This document shows, in pieces, positions 1-7,704 of a stretch of DNA of 47,631 nucleotides (its first letter is position 1; every line of letters begins with the position of its first letter). Location: NCBI GenBank assembly GCA_944386285.1, contig CALXAM010000036.1, forward strand, positions 1 through 47,631, in the 5' to 3' direction. The position numbers were made by a program, and so were the translations under genes. Under the pieces are notes generated by a model. The model was not told the origin of the DNA. It did not search any database and saw only the letters and a list, made by a program, of their open reading frames with translations. This DNA comes from an uncultured Clostridia bacterium (GTDB lineage Bacteria; Bacillota; Clostridia; Oscillospirales; Ruminococcaceae).

Positions 1-1699
1 GCTGCATGGTTGCTGCATCATCCGAAGTCTTTTTGAATGTGATTTCCATCTGGGAATTTTCCGAAACGCTCAGATCGCTCTTATACAAGTGCAGGAAGTT
101 TTCTGCATCCAATGCACCATACACTGCCAGCGAGCTGCCGCCGTTATATGCGCCGACTAAATCAAATCCAAATTCACCAGATTCGCCGCCATTGTATGTC
201 TTTTCGTATTTCGAACCATAGTCAAACTCTGCGCTCAGTTTGGTTCCTTCGGTTTCAAACCACCACTGCCATGTCGGAAGAATATCCTGAATGTTGATGT
301 TCGACCATTCGTGGGTGTTGGAAATTTCACCATTCACCACATATTCAAGGCCGTGACCAGTATTGAAGTTTGTGTTAAAGGTATCGCCATTGACAACAGA
401 GCGTTCTGCAATATAGTTTGAAATTCCTTTAAAATCTCTTGCTTCAATTGCAGATGTACCATCTGTCAATCCAGCATCCAAAGTACTGGAGTTATTGTTA
501 TTGCCTGTCCACCACAGACGCTCGCGCTGGAATGCCATCCACTGGTATTCATCAAGCTCACGTGTAAACAGGTTATAACCGGTTTCTGCATCCACACCAG
601 CCTTTTGCTCCAGACCAGTCTGAACAAAATCGGTACCAAGAGATGCGATGGAACCGTTCATAACACCACCAGACAGCAAGCGATCAAAGCTGTTATTCCA
701 ACGATTTGCGCCTGCCTCAAAGCCATTGAATGCGACTTCAAATTTATCAAGGCCATACGGTTGGGTTGCTGCATCACCCGGAACAGAGTGACCGTACTCA
801 ATGAATACCGAGTTTGCATACAATGTTGCATCTTCGTAATCGTTCTCGGTTGCAGAGGTCAGCATATCTGTGCTGAAGCTGCCTGCATTATACCACTGAA
901 CATACATGCCGTTTTCACGCATCTGTGCCAAAAATTCTTTCAGCTGATTGCGGACTTCCGTGCTATAAGAACGGCCTTCCATGTTAAAGAAATAGCCATC
1001 AAATCCATAATACTCCGCTATCTCGGTCAGTTTATCCGCAACCGGATAACGACCGTTTTCATCGGTATAAAGCATTACCTCAAAGTTCTGATATGCACGC
1101 GGCTGGAACATACAGCCAAGTGACAATACACCGTTTTTATGTGCTGCGTTGGTGTATGCCGGGTTTGGAAGGTTGACAAGACCGAATTCAAAATAACGAC
1201 GCTTCCAAGCGTTTCCGTCTGTTGCATTGCGTTCGTCTTCAATGTCGTTCAACTCTTCCGGTGTTCCAACAGACGGCATGCCGTGCCAGGACGCATACTG
1301 GTCAACATACTGCCAGAAATTGAACACATGTGTACTAAATTCATTCGTGTAAGAATAGCTGTTGAAAAAAGCGTTTCCATAGTCACCTGTCAGCGTTAAA
1401 TACTGCGGGTCTGCTGAAAGTGACGGATCTGCCTGTGTTGCAGCAAATGCCTCATTGCGATTCTGCAGCGGAACTTCTGCTTTCAAAAGCTCTGCATACG
1501 GATCCGTTTCCGGACTCCAATCCATAATATCCTCAACACGATAACCATGTTGATATGGTTGGTTTTCCCCTTTTGCTGCTTCGCCGACATAGGGATATGT
1601 ATCGCCTGCAAGCACGGGCATTGCACTTAGCACACTAGATGCCAAGATCAATCCGGCTGTCGCAGCAGATGCAATACGTCTGCGAATTAAATGTTTCAT
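1..1699 (-). CDS. Secreted GH85 endo-beta-N-acetylglucosaminidase, 3' end outside the window
   Basis: Family GH85 enzymes cut the chitobiose core of N-linked glycans and release the oligosaccharide from glycoproteins. The gene starts at ATG 1697-1699, preceded on the minus strand by a strong AAGGAGG site, and is still open at base 1, giving at least 566 codons. Residues 1 to about 32 form a signal peptide: basic MKHLIRRR, a hydrophobic core and a likely cut after VLA. The stretch GFDGYFFNMEG carries the GH85 Asn-x-Glu pair at N239 and E241, the substrate-assisting Asn and the acid/base Glu in this family. Many aromatic residues (WQYVDQYASWHG, WYNAG) fit a glycan-binding TIM barrel. The C-terminal part and any cell-wall anchor are unseen. 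The family is quite sure; the exact glycan is inferred. Confidence 0.88.
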   Translation of the reverse strand, partial: MKHLIRRRIASAATAGLILASSVLSAMPVLAGDTYPYVGEAAKGENQPYQHGYRVEDIMDWSPETDPYAELLKAEVPLQNRNEAFAATQADPSLSADPQYLTLTGDYGNAFFNSYSYTNEFSTHVFNFWQYVDQYASWHGMPSVGTPEELNDIEDERNATDGNAWKRRYFEFGLVNLPNPAYTNAAHKNGVLSLGCMFQPRAYQNFEVMLYTDENGRYPVADKLTEIAEYYGFDGYFFNMEGRSYSTEVRNQLKEFLAQMRENGMYVQWYNAGSFSTDMLTSATENDYEDATLYANSVFIEYGHSVPGDAATQPYGLDKFEVAFNGFEAGANRWNNSFDRLLSGGVMNGSIASLGTDFVQTGLEQKAGVDAETGYNLFTRELDEYQWMAFQRERLWWTGNNNNSSTLDAGLTDGTSAIEARDFKGISNYIAERSVVNGDTFNTNFNTGHGLEYVVNGEISNTHEWSNINIQDILPTWQWWFETEGTKLSAEFDYGSKYEKTYNGGESGEFGFDLVGAYNGGSSLAVYGALDAENFLHLYKSDLSVSENSQMEITFKKTSDDAATMQ

Positions 1700-1763
1700 T
1701 CTTTCTCCTCCTTTGTGCGCGAACACGTGCCATTTCTCAACGACTCGATGCTCTGATGTTGTT

Positions 1764-1834
1764 ATTATACATGATGAACCTTTCCTTTTTCTATTCTATA
1801 AAGGATACTTTTTAGTATAAAAAGGATACTTTTT
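1764..1834 (-). promoter_or_regulatory. Promoter and 21-bp direct repeats upstream of the GH85 gene
   Basis: On the minus strand a TATAAT (1764-1769) sits about 65 bp before the GH85 start and has no convincing -35 box. Two copies of AAAAAGTATCCTT lie at 1801-1813 and 1822-1834, exactly 21 bp apart. They would fall at about -44 to -77 from the expected start site. Direct repeats two helical turns apart next to a promoter lacking a -35 box suit an activator of the AraC type. The repeats are seen; the promoter assignment and the regulator are inferred. Confidence 0.45.
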
Positions 1835-1927
1835 GTACGAAATGAGATCAAAATGTAAATACATTTTAAATCGTTTGGCTGTTAATCAATTGATATAAAC
1901 CATCCATCATCTCTACACAAAGGGCAC

Positions 1928-1970
1928 AAAAACAGCTGATTCAAAATAATATTTTGAATCAGCTGTTTTT
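1928..1970 (-). terminator. Intrinsic terminator after arsC
   Basis: A near-perfect inverted repeat (1928-1948 against 1950-1970) pairs AAAAACAGCTGATTC with its complement and ends in a T run on both strands. It touches the arsC stop codon, so it most likely ends the ars operon. It could also stop transcripts from the other side. Confidence 0.85.
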
Positions 1971-2392
1971 CAATGAATCATCTGTTTTAATCGCAAAATG
2001 TTTGCTTCAATTTTAGAAATAATCGTTTGAAACTCTTCATCCGATTTTCCGGTAGGATCATCCAGGTTCCAGTTTTCCATATACGACGCTTTCAAATTCG
2101 GACAACTCACATTGCATCCCATTAAGATGACAATATCAGGTGTCGGAATATCCGAAAGCAACTTACTATACTGCGACTGTTCCATATCGATGCCATATAA
2201 CGTCTTCATAAGCCGTACAGCATCCTGGTTAATTTGATCTTTTTTAATGGTACCTGCCGAGTAACTGCAAAAAGTATCAGAAGCCAGATGCTTTCCTAAT
2301 GCTTCTGCAATTTGACTGCGGCATGAATTGTGTACACAAATAAATGCGACATTTGGTTTTTTCGCATTCTTTAAAGAAATGTGTTGGTTCAT
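1970..2392 (-). CDS. arsC: Arsenate reductase ArsC, LMW-phosphatase/thioredoxin type
   Basis: This 140-residue cytoplasmic enzyme would reduce arsenate to arsenite. The N-terminal P-loop CVHNSCRS (nucleophile C19, R25) is the CX5R motif of low-molecular-weight tyrosine phosphatases and ArsC. The resolving cysteines are probably C93 and C97 in MGCNVSCP, and LDDPTGKSDEEF is the usual C-terminal block with the acid Asp. The start overlaps the upstream thioredoxin-like gene by four bases (ATGA), which indicates translational coupling. It is the last gene of a five-gene operon that begins with an ArsR repressor. Family assignment is firm. A protein-phosphatase role cannot be excluded from sequence, but the setting argues for arsenate. 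Confidence 0.88.
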   Translation of the reverse strand: MNQHISLKNAKKPNVAFICVHNSCRSQIAEALGKHLASDTFCSYSAGTIKKDQINQDAVRLMKTLYGIDMEQSQYSKLLSDIPTPDIVILMGCNVSCPNLKASYMENWNLDDPTGKSDEEFQTIISKIEANILRLKQMIH

Positions 2393-2769
2393 GATTGTAC
2401 ACCATTTTTAATAAAGCGCAGAAGCAATGACGTCACTTCTTCCGGCTGCAGCACCTTTCCCATGGAAACCACAGTATCTTCTATCACGAGGGCCGGCATC
2501 CGCATCACGCCATAGGCTGCAATCTCAGCCATATCCGTTACATATAAAACATCTGCAGAAAGTGACTGTTCTGCTACTGCTGCTTTGGTATTCTCAAACA
2601 GTGCGTGACAGTTTTTGCATCCGCTTCCCAGTACTTTAATCTGTAAAACATCTCCCGGTTTACTGCAGCCACATTCCTTTTCCTGCTGTGCAGAAGAAGA
2701 ACAACTACTGCCACATCCACAGCAGCATGCTGCCTGCTCTTGTTTTTTTGTTCGTTTGAATAATGCCAT
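2389..2769 (-). CDS. Thioredoxin-fold protein with a cysteine-rich N-terminal tail
   Basis: This 126-residue protein belongs to the small thioredoxin/glutaredoxin-like group (TM0996/MTH895 type). Its redox motif is GSGCKNC (C51, C54), followed by a cis-proline-type MRMPALVIED segment and MGKVLQPEE. A Lys/Gln-rich N-terminal tail holds seven cysteines within about 21 residues (C15-C17, C19, C23, C33, C35), more than the fold needs, so it may bind metal or metalloid. The start at ATG 2767-2769 is chosen because TAGGAGG lies just upstream. A longer frame would put that site inside the gene. It could serve as electron donor to ArsC or as a metallochaperone to the permease. Both roles are inferred from position. 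Confidence 0.8.
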   Translation of the reverse strand: MALFKRTKKQEQAACCCGCGSSCSSSAQQEKECGCSKPGDVLQIKVLGSGCKNCHALFENTKAAVAEQSLSADVLYVTDMAEIAAYGVMRMPALVIEDTVVSMGKVLQPEEVTSLLLRFIKNGVQS

Positions 2770-2780
2770 ATGAATTCCTC

Positions 2781-3080
2781 CTAAAACAGTTTCTTTTCTA
2801 TATAACAAGAACAACTGCATGCACATGCAGGCGGCTGTTCTTCTAAGACCTCATTCCACGCCGGCGGCGTCCATCCAGTATCATCTCCGACATAAGTGAT
2901 TGCACCAACCGGACAAGCATTTCCGCATACATGACAATATGTGACACATATCTCCTTATCAACCATCACCGGTGTCGGATACTGTTCTTTACGATATACC
3001 CCGTGCACACAGGAATCAACACATCCGCCGCATTCCATACAGACTGAAAAATCGATGACCGGATACCACTTCTTTGCCAT
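2781..3080 (-). CDS. 4Fe-4S ferredoxin-like protein with C-terminal CxCxCxC tail
   Basis: This 99-residue protein has two iron-sulfur motifs. The first is CMECGGCVDSC (C14, C17, C20, C24). The second runs CVTYCHVCGNACP (C45, C49, C52, C56) and ends in the usual CP. After a Trp/Pro-rich linker the C terminus carries C86, C88, C90 and C92 in the pattern CACSCSC, which is not part of a normal ferredoxin. The start at ATG 3078-3080 follows GGAGG at suitable spacing. An upstream TTG lies inside that site and is rejected. The gene sits between the permease and the thioredoxin-like gene with almost no spacing, so it is an operon member. Electron transfer is likely; the tail's purpose is unknown. Confidence 0.8.
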   Translation of the reverse strand: MAKKWYPVIDFSVCMECGGCVDSCVHGVYRKEQYPTPVMVDKEICVTYCHVCGNACPVGAITYVGDDTGWTPPAWNEVLEEQPPACACSCSCYIEKKLF

Positions 3081-3098
3081 ATGATTTCTCGCCTCCAA

Positions 3099-4112
3099 TC
3101 AAATCAATATTGATTGCAGAAGATTAAACAGATAGCCAACAAGAATGATGCCTACCGTGCAGATTCCAATAAAAATGCCAAGCAATTTCGGCTTCACTGC
3201 TTTACGCAACAAGATAATCGAGGGAAGCGACAACGTTGTAACCGCCATCATGAAAGATAACACAACACCTAACAATGCGCCTTTTACAAGCAATGCTTCG
3301 GCAATCGGAATGGTTCCAAAAATATCGGCATACATCGGAACACCACAAATTGTTGCAAGAATGACACCAAACGGATTTCCATTTCCTAAAAGTGTAACGA
3401 TAAACTCTTGCGGAATCCAATTATGGATTACTGCACCGATGAAAACACCAATGAGCACATACGGTGCTACTTTTTTCGCTGTAGACACCACTTGCTCTGC
3501 CGCATATTTCATTCGATCTTTCACATGAAGTTCTTCCTGCGGCAAATCAAGCATTCGTCCATTTTTGATGTATGACTCAATCTGATCTTCTAAATGAAGC
3601 TTTTCAATCAGCGTACCGCCCAATACTGCGATGATCAATCCAAAGACAACATAAATCACCGCGACTTTCCATCCAAAAATACTCATCAGCAGCACGAGTG
3701 AACCAAGATCAACCATGGGAGATGAAATTAAAAAGGAAAACGTTACACCGAGCGGCAATCCTGCACGCGTAAAGCCAATAAACAATGGGATAGATGAGCA
3801 GGAACAAAATGGTGTGACTGTACCGAGCAGCGCGGCAATGATATTTGCCAAAACGCCATGAAAGCGTCCCAAGATTCTTTTCGTTCGTTCAGGTGGAAAA
3901 TAACTTTGAATATATGAAATCAGGAAGATCAGTGTACCAAGTAAAATCATGATCTTCATGACATCATAGAAAAAGAATTGTATACTTCCTCCGAGTCGGC
4001 TTGCCGGATCAATTCCTATCCACTCCACCAGACTGCCGATCAATCGATTCAGCCATGCCATCCCAAGCACTTCATTTTGAAAAAAGTCCCAAACAGTTTT
4101 CATGATTGTCAT
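3099..4112 (-). CDS. ArsP-like membrane permease (DUF318 family)
   Basis: This 337-residue integral membrane protein has about eight to ten hydrophobic segments. It carries the family hallmark TPFCSCSSIPLF (C103, C105) followed by GFTRAGLPLG and SFLISSPMVD. Members such as Campylobacter ArsP export trivalent organoarsenicals; others are linked to copper, zinc or other metals. A charged cytoplasmic loop (roughly 175-210) splits the protein into two halves. The start at 4112 follows AAAGGGG at good spacing. No ArsB or Acr3 pump is present, so this is the only export candidate in the operon. The family is sure. The cargo (arsenite, methylarsenite or another metalloid) is inferred from ArsR and ArsC next to it. 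Confidence 0.82.
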   Translation of the reverse strand: MTIMKTVWDFFQNEVLGMAWLNRLIGSLVEWIGIDPASRLGGSIQFFFYDVMKIMILLGTLIFLISYIQSYFPPERTKRILGRFHGVLANIIAALLGTVTPFCSCSSIPLFIGFTRAGLPLGVTFSFLISSPMVDLGSLVLLMSIFGWKVAVIYVVFGLIIAVLGGTLIEKLHLEDQIESYIKNGRMLDLPQEELHVKDRMKYAAEQVVSTAKKVAPYVLIGVFIGAVIHNWIPQEFIVTLLGNGNPFGVILATICGVPMYADIFGTIPIAEALLVKGALLGVVLSFMMAVTTLSLPSIILLRKAVKPKLLGIFIGICTVGIILVGYLFNLLQSILI

Positions 4113-4145
4113 ACGATATGCCCCTTTGTTAAATTGTTATATTTA

Positions 4146-4161
4146 AATATATCGATATATT
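4146..4161. promoter_or_regulatory. 16-bp perfect palindrome upstream of the permease gene
   Basis: The sequence AATATATCGATATATT is a perfect palindrome in the 86-bp gap between arsR and the permease gene. It could be a second repressor site for an internal promoter, but it does not match the operator in front of arsR. AT-rich palindromes also arise by chance. Confidence 0.35.
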
Positions 4162-4162
4162 A

Positions 4163-4193
4163 TCCTAAAAAGAATCGTGCACACACGGCACGA
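4163..4193 (-). terminator. Weak hairpin with T run between arsR and the permease gene
   Basis: On the minus strand TCGTGC and GCACGA form a six-base-pair stem followed by TTCTTTTTAGG. This may be a partial terminator that lowers expression of the four downstream genes relative to arsR. Confidence 0.35.
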
Positions 4194-4198
4194 CACTT

Positions 4199-4519
4199 TT
4201 AACAGCAATTTGATGGATTTGTTTGGATTGATTTTTCTATCGATATGCCGGTCAACATACCAAAATACGTATATGCTTGTTTGATGCCTGTGTCGGAAAT
4301 AGAATAATGCATCCATTTTCCGTCTTTGCGGCCAACAACAATTCCTGCATCACATAAAATCTTCATATGATGCGACAATGTGGGCTGCGTAATCTGAAGT
4401 GTTTCGAGAAGTTTGCAGGCACATTTTTCGCCGCCGGATAACAACGATAAAATTTGAATTCGGTTTTCATCAGAAAGCGCTTTAAAAATAGACGCTGCTT
4501 TCTTCGCATCGATTTCCAC
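4199..4519 (-). CDS. arsR: ArsR-family metalloid-responsive repressor
   Basis: This 106-residue winged-helix repressor would bind the operon promoter and leave it when metalloid is bound. The recognition helix region ITQPTLSHHMKIL (about 43-55) and the wing RKDGKWMHYS are typical. A C33-x-C35 pair (KCAC) takes the place of the ArsR ELCVCDL metal site, and the chain ends in Cys-Cys (105-106), which may add ligands. The start is GTG 4517-4519, eight bases after AAAGGAG; the upstream TTG lies before that site. It is the first gene of the ars-type operon and faces a near-palindromic operator over its own promoter. The inducer, arsenite or antimonite, is inferred from neighbours. Confidence 0.88.
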   Translation of the reverse strand: MEIDAKKAASIFKALSDENRIQILSLLSGGEKCACKLLETLQITQPTLSHHMKILCDAGIVVGRKDGKWMHYSISDTGIKQAYTYFGMLTGISIEKSIQTNPSNCC

Positions 4520-4557
4520 ACGGCTCACTCCTTTAACCAAAACTCTGTCTGTTTGTT

Positions 4558-4587
4558 AGTATAGCAAATACATTGATAATTGTCAAT
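4558..4587 (-). promoter_or_regulatory. arsR promoter with overlapping operator
   Basis: On the minus strand TTGACA (4581-4586), a 17-bp spacer and TATACT (4558-4563) make a near-consensus promoter. A near-palindrome, ATTGATAATTGTCAAT (4572-4587), covers the -35 box and half of the spacer. It has the ATTGA-N6-TCAAT layout expected for a dimeric ArsR repressor, so autorepression is likely. Confidence 0.8.
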
Positions 4588-4625
4588 ATGTTTGATGCAA
4601 CAATCGTATTCTTCATTCTATTCTC

Positions 4626-5405
4626 TTACCTGCGCGTTTGAAGCGCATATTGACTCGGATAGACACCTGTTTTCTGATAAAACTGCGCAGAGAAGTGATT
4701 GATATCGTGATAACCGAGGTCACGCGCAATCTGTGTGACCGTATAATCAGAAAATAAAAGCAAATGCTTCGCCCTTGCAATTCGGGCATTCACAAGATAG
4801 GCATGCGGCGTTTGTCCCGTCATTTGTTTAAACAATCGGATAAACTGATTTTTCGAATACCCGCATCGTTTTGCCAATACATCTAAAGATCCTATTTCCT
4901 GCGGTGCCATATCCATCTGACGACAAATCTCCGCAATCACGCTGCGTCTTGGCTCATTTGATTGCAGCGGGGAAAGAATTTGTGAAAACACTGGCGCCAG
5001 CCACATCTCGGTTTCCTCTTTTGTATTGGTTCCCTGAACCGCCTGCTCAAATAATTGCAAATTCATATGAAACAGCGCCGGTGCATTCTGTCTTGGAATT
5101 GTTCTGTTTTGAATCAGCTGATGCAGCAATTCGGAATTTTTGCAATGAAAATAGGCGGTAAACATCCCTGCCGGCTTTTGCGGATCGTGTGTGCAATGGT
5201 GATTTTGTGAAAGATCAAACAGAAACGTCTCTCCTTTTGAAAGAATATATTCCTCCTGATTCATTTTGATTCTTACACGATTTTGAAACAGATACCACAA
5301 ATGAAAGCCAGTCCATCCATTGGTATCGGAAATCCAGCTCCAATCCGGCTTTAGATAATCTTTTACAACATAAATCGGTTCAATTTCAAAGTTCCTAATA
5401 TTCAT
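4626..5405 (-). CDS. AraC-family transcriptional regulator
   Basis: This 259-residue protein has an N-terminal cupin-like sensing domain (about 1-140; it includes YILSKGETFLFD) and a C-terminal pair of helix-turn-helix motifs (about 165-255). The DNA-binding half shows LAKRCGYSKNQFIRLFKQ, then ARAKHLLLFSDYTVTQIA and GYHDINHFSAQFYQKTGVYPSQY, the classical AraC/XylS signature. It is transcribed away from the GH31 gene, with about 100 bp between the two starts, so it probably activates that operon in response to a sugar. No good Shine-Dalgarno site is visible before ATG 5403-5405, so translation may be weak. The inducer is unknown. Confidence 0.85.
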   Translation of the reverse strand: MNIRNFEIEPIYVVKDYLKPDWSWISDTNGWTGFHLWYLFQNRVRIKMNQEEYILSKGETFLFDLSQNHHCTHDPQKPAGMFTAYFHCKNSELLHQLIQNRTIPRQNAPALFHMNLQLFEQAVQGTNTKEETEMWLAPVFSQILSPLQSNEPRRSVIAEICRQMDMAPQEIGSLDVLAKRCGYSKNQFIRLFKQMTGQTPHAYLVNARIARAKHLLLFSDYTVTQIARDLGYHDINHFSAQFYQKTGVYPSQYALQTRR

Positions 5406-5440
5406 GGTGATATTTTACCAAACCGTGATGATAAATTCAA

Positions 5441-5498
5441 TATACTTTTTCACGAAGCACCGTACAATAAAGCCAAGATGATTGATCGGATTAGGAGG
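5441..5498 (+). promoter_or_regulatory. Putative promoter and ribosome binding site of the GH31 operon
   Basis: A TACAAT at 5463-5468 could be the -10 box. No -35 box is present; TATACTTTTT (5441-5450) stands in its place and resembles the repeats before the GH85 gene. AGGAGG at 5493-5498 fixes the start at ATG 5506 rather than an upstream TTG. The layout suggests an activator-dependent promoter, probably using the divergent AraC protein. Confidence 0.4.
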
Positions 5499-5505
5499 TA
5501 CATTT

Positions 5506-7683
5506 ATGCACACAAACAAAACAGTCACACAAATTGCACCATCTATTTGGCGCGTTGACCGATTTACAAATCCGGCTAAACGCCGCAAAAGCTTATTTGT
5601 AACAGAACCGAACACCCCATTTGTCCCAAGTGAATCCTATTGCTGTACAGAAACACCTGACGGTATGCTTCAATTCCAAATGGATCACCATACCGTTTTA
5701 TCCGAAATAGATTCTCCGTTTACACAAGGATTTTTACTTTCGGAGTCAGATGGCATTTACGGTCTTGGCATTCATCAAAAACTTCCGCTCAACCGCAGAA
5801 ATACAGTCTGTCAAATGGTACAAAAGAACGGAGAGATCACCGCGGTACCGTTTTTTACTTCTACAAGCGGTTACGCTGTCCTGTTTGACACCTGCGCATA
5901 TATGAGCATCGGCATCGACAAGCCATGTACAGCAGAATATACGGACTCATATGAGCCGCAGATTTCTTTGCCAAACGAAATGCATATTTTTGCAGATGAT
6001 GCGGATTTCTTTTCCTACTACGTTATCTTAGGGCGCACAATCGATGAACAAATTGCAGGTTACCGCCTGCTAACCGGAAAAAGTCCGATGTTCGCCAAAT
6101 GGACCTATGGCTTTTTCCAAAGCAGAGAGCACTATAAAACGCAGCAAGAAGTGCTCTTAATTGCACATGAATTCCGCGATCGGCACATTCCGCTCGACTG
6201 TATTGTGCAGGACTGGAACTACTGGGGCGATCTCGGATGGAACGCTGTAGAGTGGGATCATAAAAAATATCCGGACCCCAAAGCGATGGTTGATGAATTG
6301 CACAATCTGGATATCAAACTGATGATTTCCGTTTGGCCGAGTTTCGGACCGCAGACCAACATCTGCAAAGAATTAGAAGAAGCAGATGCCATTTTAGCAC
6401 ATCCGGATCGTAAAAAGGAAGTTTGGGGACGTGTTCACGATCCATTAAACGAAAAGGCCGCAGATATTGTATGGAAATATATGAATCAAAATCTCTTTTC
6501 GATCGGTGTGGACGCGTGGTGGCTCGACTCCACAGAGCCTTCCTATGATATTGACAGCTCAATGGCACTGCTCTGCTGTCAAAAAAATGCGTTAGGAGAA
6601 AACCGGCGCTATCTGAATCATTTCGCTCTGTGCACAGGACGGAATGTATATCGTCGGCAGCGCGCGGAATCGACGCAAAAACGTGTTTACATTTTAACCC
6701 GCAGTGGTTATGCAGGCCAGCAGGCAAGCGGTATTTCCACCTGGACGGGTGATATCCGTGCTTCCTTCGACGTCTTTAAGCAACAGATTTCCTCACTGCT
6801 CAGCTTCAGTGCATCCGGTATTCCATATTCCACCACAGATATCGGCGCCTTTTTTGTTTCCAATGATACATTCATGGCACATCCATTGACCGGCGGAAAT
6901 CAAAATGAGGAATACCGCGAGCTGTATACCCGTTGGTTTTGGTTCGGAGCATTCAGTCCCCTGTTCCGGTCACACGGCACCGATACACCGCGTGAAATGT
7001 GGTTCTTTGGGGAGCCGGGCACACCATATTACGATTCACAGCTGCGCGCAAGCAAGCTTCGTTATGCGCTGATGCCTTATCTCTATGCCGCAGCATTCGA
7101 CGTATATGAAAATGATCAAACACTCATGCGTCCGCTTGTGATGGATTTCCCCGAGGATGCGCATACCAAAGAAATTTCTGATTCCTATCTGTTCGGTCCT
7201 TCCCTGCTCGTTCATATGATTACATCTTACCAGCAGCGTACCGCAGATGTCTATCTGCCTGATAAAACCGACTGGGTTGACTTTTTTACCGGCACCTATT
7301 ATAAAGGCGGACAAACAGTCACTGTAGACGCACCAATTGATCAAATTCCAATTTTCGTAAAAGCCGGAAGTCTGATTTGGATGACAGAACCGGCGGACTG
7401 TACCGCACAGCAAGACGAGCATACCTTAAAGCTGTTTATTTATCCAGGTGCAGACTGCACGGCATTTTACTATCAGGATGACGGTGACAACTACAGCTAT
7501 GAATCAGGTAATTACGTAAAAATTCCAGTTTCATGGAACGAAGCGACACGCACACTCACATTTTCAGCAGCTATCGGAAATACAGCGCAATTTGACTGCC
7601 GCAAAACCATTGAAATTTACGAAAACGGCAAATATAAAACCACGACATCTTATTGCGCAGATAAATATACGCTTTCTCTGTAA
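5506..7683 (+). CDS. GH31 alpha-glycosidase, alpha-xylosidase-like
   Basis: This 725-residue cytoplasmic enzyme (no signal peptide) would remove alpha-linked glucose or xylose from imported oligosaccharides. It shows the N-terminal GH31 beta domain and then the barrel: KWTYGFFQSREHY, DCIVQDWNYWGD, the nucleophile motif WWLDSTEP (D341), STWTGDI with the acid/base D416, and RWFWFGAFSPLFRSHG. A C-terminal beta domain begins near DVYLPDKTDWVDF. The WWLDSTEP form and the nearby SREHY resemble bacterial alpha-xylosidases more than maltases, but specificity cannot be fixed from motifs. It is divergent from the AraC gene and 21 bp ahead of a methyltransferase-like gene that has its own AGGAGG site, so the two form an operon. 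Confidence 0.88.
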   Translation: MHTNKTVTQIAPSIWRVDRFTNPAKRRKSLFVTEPNTPFVPSESYCCTETPDGMLQFQMDHHTVLSEIDSPFTQGFLLSESDGIYGLGIHQKLPLNRRNTVCQMVQKNGEITAVPFFTSTSGYAVLFDTCAYMSIGIDKPCTAEYTDSYEPQISLPNEMHIFADDADFFSYYVILGRTIDEQIAGYRLLTGKSPMFAKWTYGFFQSREHYKTQQEVLLIAHEFRDRHIPLDCIVQDWNYWGDLGWNAVEWDHKKYPDPKAMVDELHNLDIKLMISVWPSFGPQTNICKELEEADAILAHPDRKKEVWGRVHDPLNEKAADIVWKYMNQNLFSIGVDAWWLDSTEPSYDIDSSMALLCCQKNALGENRRYLNHFALCTGRNVYRRQRAESTQKRVYILTRSGYAGQQASGISTWTGDIRASFDVFKQQISSLLSFSASGIPYSTTDIGAFFVSNDTFMAHPLTGGNQNEEYRELYTRWFWFGAFSPLFRSHGTDTPREMWFFGEPGTPYYDSQLRASKLRYALMPYLYAAAFDVYENDQTLMRPLVMDFPEDAHTKEISDSYLFGPSLLVHMITSYQQRTADVYLPDKTDWVDFFTGTYYKGGQTVTVDAPIDQIPIFVKAGSLIWMTEPADCTAQQDEHTLKLFIYPGADCTAFYYQDDGDNYSYESGNYVKIPVSWNEATRTLTFSAAIGNTAQFDCRKTIEIYENGKYKTTTSYCADKYTLSL

Positions 7684-7704
7684 GTCTATCAGGAGGAATT
7701 TAAA

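Noticed and set aside
605..1399. Plus-strand open frames of 172 and 86 codons
   Set aside because: They run antisense to the GH85 gene, have no ribosome sites and no recognisable family.
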